A stretch of 5,357 bases of DNA. It comes from Cyanobacteria bacterium UBA8803. GTDB lineage: Bacteria > Cyanobacteriota > Cyanobacteriia > Cyanobacteriales > Coleofasciculaceae. This document shows positions 1-5,357 of the stretch, one piece after another; positions within the stretch are counted from its first letter, which is position 1; every line of letters starts with the position of its first letter. The notes under the pieces are model-generated. The model did no database searches and was not told the origin of the DNA. It worked only from the letters and a program-made list of their open reading frames with translations. Where the stretch lies: assembly GCA_003505715.1 (NCBI GenBank), contig DNXU01000146.1:1-5357 (forward strand), read 5' to 3'. The position numbers were made by a program, and so were the translations under genes.

Positions 1-28
1 GTAGAGACGTTCCGGCGGAACATCTCTT
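1..28. repeat. palindromic interspersed repeat, cut by window edge
   Basis: An imperfect palindrome is centred on base 15. GTTCCG pairs with CGGAAC around a one-base centre, there is one C/A mismatch (8 with 22), and AGAGA (3-7) pairs with TCTCT (23-27). The GTAGAGACGTTCC half-site resembles small dispersed palindromes known from many filamentous cyanobacterial genomes; that comparison is from memory. The left edge may continue outside the window. Its role is unknown: it could be a dispersed repeat or a transcript-end hairpin of an upstream gene. Confidence 0.5.
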
Positions 29-124
29 GGATTAAACTGGCAATCTCTCGATTAGCAATTGGGCAAATATCGGTTAAAGATTTAGATAAGAATTAAACCT
101 GGAGGCAATAACTGAATCTTTTGA

Positions 125-151
125 AGAGCTAGGTAAGCTAGCATTAGCTCT
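125..151 (+). other. small inverted repeat in the leader of the first GH9 gene
   Basis: AGAGCTA (125-131) and TAGCTCT (145-151) are perfect 7-base inverted arms around a 13-base loop that itself contains GCTAGC. The structure ends 20 bases before the start codon at 172. It could be an operator or a leader hairpin, but a 7-base match in an AT-rich leader can arise by chance. No convincing -35/-10 pair or Shine-Dalgarno sequence is visible next to it. Confidence 0.25.
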
Positions 152-171
152 ATATGCTTTATAGATAAATT

Positions 172-2151
172 ATGTTCAAAACCCGTCCTATAGTCAAGTT
201 TATCATTATTTTTTGTATAACGGTTTTCATCGTAACATTCAACTGCTTTTATTATTGGATTTTTGAGGTATTTAATTTACCGGGACTAGCCTCTGCGGCT
301 ACAGCTAATTATAACTATGCTGAAGTATTGCAGAAGTCTCTTTATTTTTACGAAGCACAGCGATCGGGAGATCTCCCTGCTAATCATCGCGTTGAATGGC
401 GCGGGGATTCTGGATTAAAAGATGGAGCGGATAACGGTATTGATTTGACGGGTGGCTGGTATGATGCCGGAGACCATATGAAATTTGGTTTTCCGATGGC
501 GGCTACAACAACTCTCCTGGCTTGGGGAGGGATTGAATACGAGGATGCCTATAAAAAGAGCGGTCAGTATGAGTACCTGTTGGATAACTTGCGGTGGGTT
601 AACGATTACTTTATTAAAGCTCATCCTGCTCCAAATCTGCTTTGGGGTCAGGTGGGCAAAGGAAGTTTAGATCACGCTTGGTGGGGATCAGCGGAAGTGA
701 TGCCGATGGAGCGTCCTTCCTATAAAATTGATGCTGCTTGTCCGGGTTCTGATTTAGCCGGAGAAACGGCAGCGGCTATGGCAGCTTCTTCTATCCTATT
801 TCAAAAAAAGGATGCGAAGTATGCCACCCTTTTGCTCCGTCATGCCAAGGAACTTTATGAATTTGCTGATCAATATCAAGGTAAATATTCCGACTGCATT
901 ACCGATGCCAATGAGTTCTATAAATCCAGTGGCTATAATGATGAATTAGTTTGGGCAGCCGCATGGCTTTACCAGGCTACTAAGGAGCAACCCTATCTAG
1001 ATAAAGCCGAAAGTTATTATGATAGCTTAAGCGACCAACCCAATGCTATCAAGTCCTATAACTGGACTCATACTTGGGATGATAAGTCCTATGGCAGTTA
1101 CGTGCTTTTAGCCAAGTTGACGGGTAAGGAAAAGTATATTCAGGATACCGAGCGTTGGTTAGATTATTGGTGCGATCGCTGCCAGTGGAAAAAAATTTAC
1201 TCCACTAAGGGGGGGTTGGCATGGCTTGATGAATGGGGTTCTCTTCGCTATGCAGCTAAAACAGCTTTTTTAGCCTTTGTCTACGGGGACTGGGTGGAAT
1301 CTCCCTGGAAAAAGCGGAAATATCAGGCGTTTGCCGAACGACAGGTGAATTACATCCTAGGTGCTAATCCCCAGAAACGGAGTTATGTGGTGGGGTTTGG
1401 TAATAATCCCCCAACTCAACCCCACCACAGAACCGCTCACGGATCTTGGGAAAATAGCAAAACTAACCCAGCAAAAACCCGACATATTATTTACGGTGCT
1501 ATGGTAGGTGGACCCGATCGCAACGATAATTTTGTAGATGAGCGATCTAATTTTAAGATGACTGAAGTTGCCACGGACTACAATGCTGGATTTACCGGAG
1601 CTGTCGCGAGAATGTATGGCAAATACGGTGGGGAGCCGCTGGCAAATTTTCCGGAACCGGAAGCTAGAGAGGATGAATTTTTTGTAGCAGCGCAAGCGAG
1701 TGCCAACGACGCTCAAACGACAGAGATTCGAGCGATTATCCACAATCAGTCGGCATGGCCTGCTAGAATTATTAAGAGGTTATCCTTTCGATATTTTGTT
1801 GACCTGAGTGAAGTCCTGCCCGCAGGAGGCACTCCAGCAACTATAAAAGTGAATGCAACTCCTCAAGCGGGAGTAGTTATTTCTCAGCTTAAACCTTGGG
1901 GTGACTCCAAAACAATTTACTACGTGCAGGTGGATGTGGATGGTTCTCAACTTTATCCCGGCGGAGAACCCCATTATAAAAAAGAACTGCAATTCAGCTT
2001 CACCAGTCCAAGTGCTGCCTGGAATCCCGCCAATGATTGGTCATACCAAGATATAAGAGGTCAAGGGGAACTGGTAAAAAGCGCCCAGATTCCCGTCTAT
2101 GACAACGGCAGATTAATTTTCGGTAATGAGCCAGAAAAGTCGGCGAATTAG
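172..2151 (+). CDS. secreted GH9 endoglucanase with C-terminal CBM3c module
   Basis: An inverting glycoside hydrolase expected to cut beta-1,4-glucans such as cellulose outside the cytoplasm. Residues 8-30 form a hydrophobic export segment, and ASAA at 40-43 suggests a signal-peptidase site. The GH9 catalytic domain spans about 46-485. WYDAGDH (96-102) carries the two catalytic-base region aspartates D98 and D101. The segment from S404 to R420 fits the first GH9 signature, ending PHHR. The segment from F454 to A472 fits the second, with E465 as the predicted general acid. Residues about 499-655 look like a complete CBM3c, the module that feeds a glucan chain into the catalytic cleft in processive endoglucanases such as Thermobifida Cel9A and clostridial Cel9G. 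No dockerin, fibronectin or second CBM follows. The ATG is the only practical start, since the next Met is residue 103; no clear Shine-Dalgarno is present. All key residues appear intact. Substrate and processivity are inferred from architecture. Confidence 0.95.
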   Translation: MFKTRPIVKFIIIFCITVFIVTFNCFYYWIFEVFNLPGLASAATANYNYAEVLQKSLYFYEAQRSGDLPANHRVEWRGDSGLKDGADNGIDLTGGWYDAGDHMKFGFPMAATTTLLAWGGIEYEDAYKKSGQYEYLLDNLRWVNDYFIKAHPAPNLLWGQVGKGSLDHAWWGSAEVMPMERPSYKIDAACPGSDLAGETAAAMAASSILFQKKDAKYATLLLRHAKELYEFADQYQGKYSDCITDANEFYKSSGYNDELVWAAAWLYQATKEQPYLDKAESYYDSLSDQPNAIKSYNWTHTWDDKSYGSYVLLAKLTGKEKYIQDTERWLDYWCDRCQWKKIYSTKGGLAWLDEWGSLRYAAKTAFLAFVYGDWVESPWKKRKYQAFAERQVNYILGANPQKRSYVVGFGNNPPTQPHHRTAHGSWENSKTNPAKTRHIIYGAMVGGPDRNDNFVDERSNFKMTEVATDYNAGFTGAVARMYGKYGGEPLANFPEPEAREDEFFVAAQASANDAQTTEIRAIIHNQSAWPARIIKRLSFRYFVDLSEVLPAGGTPATIKVNATPQAGVVISQLKPWGDSKTIYYVQVDVDGSQLYPGGEPHYKKELQFSFTSPSAAWNPANDWSYQDIRGQGELVKSAQIPVYDNGRLIFGNEPEKSAN

Positions 2152-2170
2152 GGGACATCAAGGTGCTTCT

Positions 2171-2297
2171 GGTAATGGGTGATTGGCAATGGGTGATGGG
2201 TAATTGGTAATTGGTAATGGGTAATTGGTAATGGTACAACAAGCTCGCCCATCACCCATCACCCATCACCCATCACCAATTACCAATTACCAATTAC
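2171..2297. repeat. composite heptad inverted repeat, copy 1
   Basis: The left arm (2171-2233) is nine tandem heptads of the GGTAATT/GGTAATG/GGTGATG type, with one GGCAATG variant. A spacer at 2234-2249 contains TACAACAAGC (2235-2244). The right arm (2250-2297) is the same repeat inverted: four CATCACC units, two AATTACC units and a last degenerate unit. The arms could fold into a long imperfect hairpin. It fills most of the 173-base gap between the two GH9 genes and begins 19 bases after the first stop codon, so it may limit read-through. Heptad repeats of this type are known in cyanobacteria; the matching core in copy 2 shows that the whole arm-core-arm unit recurs. Reverse-strand reading gives LPITNYQ-type peptides, which are artefacts. 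Confidence 0.9.
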
Positions 2298-2324
2298 AGT
2301 CGTAAGTAAACGCTGTAGATCGAC

Positions 2325-4058
2325 ATGAGAATGGGTAGAAGATTTTTCCTCGGCTGGGCTATGTCACTTGCCTACGGTTTGTTTAGTAAGAGTCAGGCAG
2401 ACTCTAATAATGGTAATGCTAATACCAAACTCGTAATTAATCAAGTCGGTTACTACCCCAATGGCCCTAAATCAGCCTTATTGATTAACTTGAGTCATGC
2501 TAGCAACAATCGGGTAGAATTGGTGAATGCTCGCAATAAACGGACGGTTTTTGTCGCTAACCTAGGAGAACCTCAGGAAGATGAAGCTAGTAAGGATAGC
2601 GTGCGGGCGATTGATTTCACCTCCTTCACTAGGGAAGGTCGCTATTACCTTAAATATGGCAAAATTCAGTCCTATCCGTTTGTCATAGGCAAAGATATCT
2701 ATCAAGATGCCTTTACCAAACTACTCCGTTCTTACTACCTACAAAGATGCGGTGTAGCCGTGCGCGATCGCATTAGTGGTGTCAACCATCCTCCCTGCCA
2801 CCTAGAGGATGCCAAAATTGCCCATAGTGATGGGTGGCATCGGGAGGGTGAGGCAAAACCTGGTACTGGGGGTTGGCATGATGCGGGAGATTTTGGTAAA
2901 TATATTTCACCGATGGCAGTGACGGTGGGTCGCTTGTTAAGTTTGTACGAAAACTATCCCAATTTATTTCGCGATCGCCAACTCTCAATTCCTGAAAGCG
3001 GCAATGGCAGACCTGACTTACTTGATGAAGTACAGGTAGCACTAGACTGGATGCTGAAGATGCAGCGAGCTGATGGTGCCGTTTACCGCAAGCTATCGGG
3101 GAAAGAATGGCCAGGGATGATTTTACCAGATCGAGATACCCAACCCCGATATATTTATGGCATTTCCACGCCGGAAACAGGTAAGTTTGCTGCCGTTATG
3201 GCAATGGGGGCGAGAATTTACGTTCCCTACGACCCGATCTTGGCTCAAAATTACTTAAAAGCTGCTCAAAAAGCTTGGAGTTTTTTGCAAACCCAGCCTG
3301 CTATGGTAGTAGACTGGGTGGAAGGGGATAATAGCGGTTCGGGAGGATACCTCTTAGGTGGGCCGGATCAAGAAGAGGCTTTAAAAACGGATAAGGACGA
3401 TCGCCTGTGGGCAGCAGCCGAACTGTTTATTACGACAGGGGATACCACCTTCGAGCAATATCTAACTCAACAAATTCCCTCTTCCCCCTATACTCTATTT
3501 GAATGGAAAGACCCGTCTGTACTGGGCATGATTGATTATTTGATGCAAACCAGACGGAAAGGTTCGGATAGTTTAAAACAACAAATCGTCAAAAAAGTAA
3601 TTGAACGGGCAGATAATCTGCTGGGAAAAGTTAACCGGAGTGGTTACCGTTTAGCAAACGATCACTTTATTTGGGCGTCGAATAAGATGGTAGCAGAGGA
3701 GGGAATTACCCTACTGTATGCTTATAAGTTAACGGGCAAGCCAGACTACTTTAAAGCAGCAGTTGACCAGATCGATTACCTATTGGGACGCAATCATTTT
3801 AATCTTTCCTTTCTTACGGGTGTGGGATCTAACTCGGTGCGTAACGTTCACCACCGCATTGCCGATGCTAAAAAGATCGTTATTCCAGGGTTGATGGTTG
3901 GCGGGCCTAATTCTGAAGCTCAGGATGGTATTGCACCGAAAGGTTTGGGGCCGTTGAGTTATATTGATGATGTGCGCTCCTATGCCACGAATGAATATGC
4001 GATCGATTACAATGCTGCCGTAATCGGATTAATGGGCATGTTGATAGGTAATAGGTAA
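2325..4058 (+). CDS. GH9 endoglucanase, CelD type, with Ig-like N-terminal domain and Tat-like signal
   Basis: An inverting beta-1,4-glucanase of the CelD-like GH9 branch. Residues 1-25 look like a twin-arginine signal peptide: RRFFLG (5-10), a hydrophobic stretch to about 20, Lys22 in the c-region and SQA before the likely cut after A25. An Ig-like CelD_N domain covers about 34-120, and the catalytic domain about 125-573. GGWHDAGDF (182-190) supplies D186 and D189. The segment from S495 to R511 fits the first GH9 signature with VHHR, and Y546 to A564 fits the second with E557 as predicted general acid. C142, C158 and H159 resemble the zinc site of CelD; the fourth ligand is uncertain. There is no CBM. 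The last codons GGT AAT AGG TAA lie inside the downstream heptad repeat. ATG at 2325 is chosen over the in-frame ATG at 2331, which would also keep the RR motif; no clear Shine-Dalgarno marks either. Related GH9 proteins include cellodextrinases and exo-glucosaminidases, so the exact substrate is open. Confidence 0.95.
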   Translation: MRMGRRFFLGWAMSLAYGLFSKSQADSNNGNANTKLVINQVGYYPNGPKSALLINLSHASNNRVELVNARNKRTVFVANLGEPQEDEASKDSVRAIDFTSFTREGRYYLKYGKIQSYPFVIGKDIYQDAFTKLLRSYYLQRCGVAVRDRISGVNHPPCHLEDAKIAHSDGWHREGEAKPGTGGWHDAGDFGKYISPMAVTVGRLLSLYENYPNLFRDRQLSIPESGNGRPDLLDEVQVALDWMLKMQRADGAVYRKLSGKEWPGMILPDRDTQPRYIYGISTPETGKFAAVMAMGARIYVPYDPILAQNYLKAAQKAWSFLQTQPAMVVDWVEGDNSGSGGYLLGGPDQEEALKTDKDDRLWAAAELFITTGDTTFEQYLTQQIPSSPYTLFEWKDPSVLGMIDYLMQTRRKGSDSLKQQIVKKVIERADNLLGKVNRSGYRLANDHFIWASNKMVAEEGITLLYAYKLTGKPDYFKAAVDQIDYLLGRNHFNLSFLTGVGSNSVRNVHHRIADAKKIVIPGLMVGGPNSEAQDGIAPKGLGPLSYIDDVRSYATNEYAIDYNAAVIGLMGMLIGNR

Positions 4059-4209
4059 TAGGTAATAGGTGATGGGTGATGGGTAATAGGTAATGGGTAA
4101 TAGGTGATTGGTAATAGGTGATTGGTAATAGGTAATAGGTAATAGGTAATCCTACAACAAGCAACCTTTTACCCAATCACCAATCACCAATCACCCATCA
4201 CCAATCACC
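4047..4209. repeat. composite heptad inverted repeat, copy 2
   Basis: The left arm (4047-4150) has fourteen full heptads, mostly GGTAATA with GGTGATG and GGTGATT variants, plus a partial unit. The spacer (4151-4174) contains TACAACAAGC (4153-4162), identical to the core in copy 1. The right arm (4175-4209) is five inverted heptads, AATCACC with one CATCACC. It begins inside the last codons of the second GH9 gene and ends just before the cobW promoter candidate. Arm length and unit composition differ from copy 1, which suggests that arms expand or drift independently while the core is kept. It could form an imperfect hairpin between the two transcription units. Confidence 0.9.
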
Positions 4210-4216
4210 ACAGGAC

Positions 4217-4225
4217 TGCTATAAT
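4217..4225 (+). promoter_or_regulatory. extended -10 promoter candidate for cobW
   Basis: TGC followed by a perfect TATAAT (4220-4225) forms an extended -10 element 36 bases upstream of the cobW start, so transcription would begin near 4232 with a leader of about 30 bases. The usual -35 position falls in the last inverted heptads and does not resemble TTGACA, which an extended -10 can tolerate. The location after the repeat fits a promoter of cobW's own. Confidence 0.55.
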
Positions 4226-4261
4226 TATCCGTGGTCAATAGCCATTAGCAAGCCCTAATTA

Positions 4262-5296
4262 ATGCATAAAATTCCCGTTACTGTAATTACTGGTTTTCTC
4301 GGTGCTGGTAAAACTACCCTGGTGCGCCACTTACTGCAAAATAATCAGGGACGCCGGATTGCGGTTCTGGTCAATGAGTTTGGTGAAGTGGGAATTGATG
4401 GCGAGTTATTGCGTTCCTGCCAAATTTGTGAAGACGAGGAAGACCCCGCAGATAATATTGTTGAGTTAACCAACGGTTGCTTGTGCTGCACCGTTCAGGA
4501 AGAATTTTTTCCCACTATGCAACAACTACTGAAGCGACGCGATCGCATTGATTGCATGTTGATTGAAACGTCAGGATTGGCGTTACCCAAGCCTTTAGTC
4601 CAAGCCTTCCGCTGGCCGGAAATTCGTAACAGTGCCACAGTTGATGGTGTAGTAACAGTGGTAGATTGTCAAGCCCTGGCGGCTGGTACTTTAGTAGGGG
4701 ATCTGGATGCTTTAGAAGCCCAACGACAAGCTGACCCTAATTTAGAACATGAAACCCCTATTGAGGAACTTTTTGAAGACCAACTTGCTTGCGCGGATTT
4801 AGTATTGCTTACAAAAGTAGATTTAGTCGAGGCAGACACTCGTGTCAAGGTGCAGGAGTGGTTGCAGAATAAGTTATCCCAGGGTGTCAAGATGGTTCCC
4901 TGTCACGATGGGCAAATTAACCCAGACTTGTTGTTAGGATTTAATGCCGCCGTGGAAGATCATTTAGATAGTCGTCCCAGTCATCATGATAGCGAAGCCG
5001 AACACGAGCATGACGACGAAATTAACTCAGTGCAATTTGTTTCCAACCAGGAATTTGAACCAAAAGCACTGATTGGTAAGCTGCAAGAACTAGTACAACA
5101 GCAGGAAATTTACCGGATTAAAGGCTTTGTTAACGTTCCGAACAAGCCGATGCGTCTGGTGCTGCAAGGGGTGGGCAATCGTTTTGATTCGTTCTACGAT
5201 CGCCTTTGGCACATGAGCGAATCCCGGCAGACACGCTTGGTATTAATTGGCCGTCAGCTTGATCGAGTTGACATTGAAACTGCGATTAGTAGTTGA
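4262..5296 (+). CDS. cobW: CobW, GTP-dependent metallochaperone of the cobalamin pathway
   Basis: A cytoplasmic P-loop GTPase of the COG0523 family, 344 residues, a normal full length. Walker A is GFLGAGKTT (11-19). The metal-binding CxCC motif is in NGCLCC (71-76), with C73, C75 and C76. The Walker-B-like segment is LIETSG (100-105), and TKVD (184-187) is the guanine-specificity motif. The stretch after the switch region, with AQRQADPNLEHETP (153-166) and FEDQLACADL (171-180), matches true CobW proteins rather than the zinc-linked YciC/ZigA-type branches. A His/Asp/Glu-rich linker (about 234-253, with H234, H241, H242, H248 and H250) leads to the CobW C-terminal domain (about 255-340). Known CobW work supports GTP-dependent Co(II) binding and supply to aerobic cobaltochelatase CobNST; cobalt is inferred here. 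No Shine-Dalgarno sequence is evident at the ATG. No cobalamin gene is visible next to it, and the neighbouring GH9 genes give no functional link. Confidence 0.95.
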   Translation: MHKIPVTVITGFLGAGKTTLVRHLLQNNQGRRIAVLVNEFGEVGIDGELLRSCQICEDEEDPADNIVELTNGCLCCTVQEEFFPTMQQLLKRRDRIDCMLIETSGLALPKPLVQAFRWPEIRNSATVDGVVTVVDCQALAAGTLVGDLDALEAQRQADPNLEHETPIEELFEDQLACADLVLLTKVDLVEADTRVKVQEWLQNKLSQGVKMVPCHDGQINPDLLLGFNAAVEDHLDSRPSHHDSEAEHEHDDEINSVQFVSNQEFEPKALIGKLQELVQQQEIYRIKGFVNVPNKPMRLVLQGVGNRFDSFYDRLWHMSESRQTRLVLIGRQLDRVDIETAISS

Positions 5297-5316
5297 TATC
5301 AAAATTTGCCGATGTG

Positions 5317-5345
5317 CCCCCCTAACCCCCCAAGCTTGGGTAGGG
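5317..5345. repeat. GC-rich inverted repeat after cobW, possible terminator
   Basis: CCCTA (5320-5324) and TAGGG (5341-5345) pair around an inner perfect palindrome CCCAAGCTTGGG (5329-5340), leaving a four-base bulge. It starts 20 bases after the cobW stop. The CCCCCTAACCCCC string resembles C-rich dispersed repeats of cyanobacterial intergenic regions, from memory. No T-run directly follows, so a classical intrinsic terminator is not shown. The window ends 12 bases later and the repeat may continue. Confidence 0.45.
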
Positions 5346-5357
5346 CGGATTTATTGT

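Noticed and set aside
1..96. Open frame from the window edge to TAA at 94-96, ending in IGQISVKDLDKN, as the 3' end of an upstream gene
   Set aside because: Thirty-one codons without a stop are not rare by chance, the first nine are the palindromic repeat, and I recognise no family. It needs the sequence to the left.
101..123. GGAGG (101-105) as ribosome binding site of an upstream start for the first GH9 gene
   Set aside because: The in-frame TTG at 121 meets a TAG stop at 130, and no other usable start lies at proper spacing. The GGAGG is 66 bases from the real ATG.
160..165. TATAGA as a -10 element for the first GH9 gene
   Set aside because: It would place the transcription start at or inside the start codon and has no -35 partner.
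1357..1743. Reverse-strand 128-codon frame inside the first GH9 gene
   Set aside because: It is antisense to the strongly conserved GH9 signature region and its translation shows no recognisable domain.
2000..2242. Reverse-strand 80-codon frame with NYQLPIT repeats
   Set aside because: Three heptads make 21 bases, so any repeat of this kind gives a periodic seven-residue peptide. The rest is antisense to the GH9 gene. Spurious.
2171..2297. CRISPR array
   Set aside because: The units are contiguous seven-base tandem repeats without unique spacers, and the two arms are inverted.
3907..4176. Reverse-strand 89-codon frame with LPITYY repeats
   Set aside because: Same artefact of the heptad repeat, continuing antisense into the second GH9 gene.
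4220..4230. Zur-type operator suggested by the ATAATTAT palindrome before cobW
   Set aside because: The palindrome is short, overlaps the TATAAT promoter element and lacks the flanking TGA/TCA bases of cyanobacterial Zur boxes; the CobW subtype also points to cobalt rather than zinc.

Overview
The window looks like chromosomal DNA of a cyanobacterium, probably a filamentous one. The evidence is four copies of the cyanobacterial HIP1 octamer GCGATCGC (1172-1179, 2764-2771, 2971-2978, 4539-4546), long runs of degenerate GGTAATT-type heptad repeats of the kind common in filamentous cyanobacteria, and a cobalamin-pathway CobW. No species can be named from sequence alone.

Layout, all genes on the + strand: (1) 1-171, a leader region that opens with a palindromic repeat cut by the window edge and has a small inverted repeat before the first gene; (2) 172-2151, a secreted glycoside hydrolase family 9 (GH9) enzyme with a C-terminal CBM3c module; (3) 2171-2297, a composite repeat of nine heptads, a short core and seven inverted heptads; (4) 2325-4058, a second GH9 enzyme of a different type, with an N-terminal Ig-like CelD_N domain and a Tat-like signal peptide; (5) 4047-4209, a second composite repeat built like the first, with the same 10-base core TACAACAAGC, overlapping the end of the GH9 gene and supplying its stop codon; (6) 4217-4225, a strong extended -10 promoter candidate; (7) 4262-5296, cobW; (8) 5317-5345, a GC-rich inverted repeat. 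No gene-free stretch exceeds 300 bases.

Functionally, the two GH9 enzymes form a plausible pair for beta-1,4-glucan (cellulose-like) breakdown or remodelling outside the cytoplasm: one has the processive-endoglucanase architecture, the other is CelD-type. They are not a recent tandem duplication, because their accessory domains and export signals differ. CobW is a cytoplasmic GTP-dependent metallochaperone with no evident link to glucan metabolism, and its own promoter candidate suggests separate transcription.

The most unusual structure is the pair of composite repeats. Each follows a GH9 catalytic gene, both have the same orientation and core, and both show the same A/G asymmetry between arms. 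I see no new defence, RNA or mobile-gene system; the repeats are the best candidate for something under-described.
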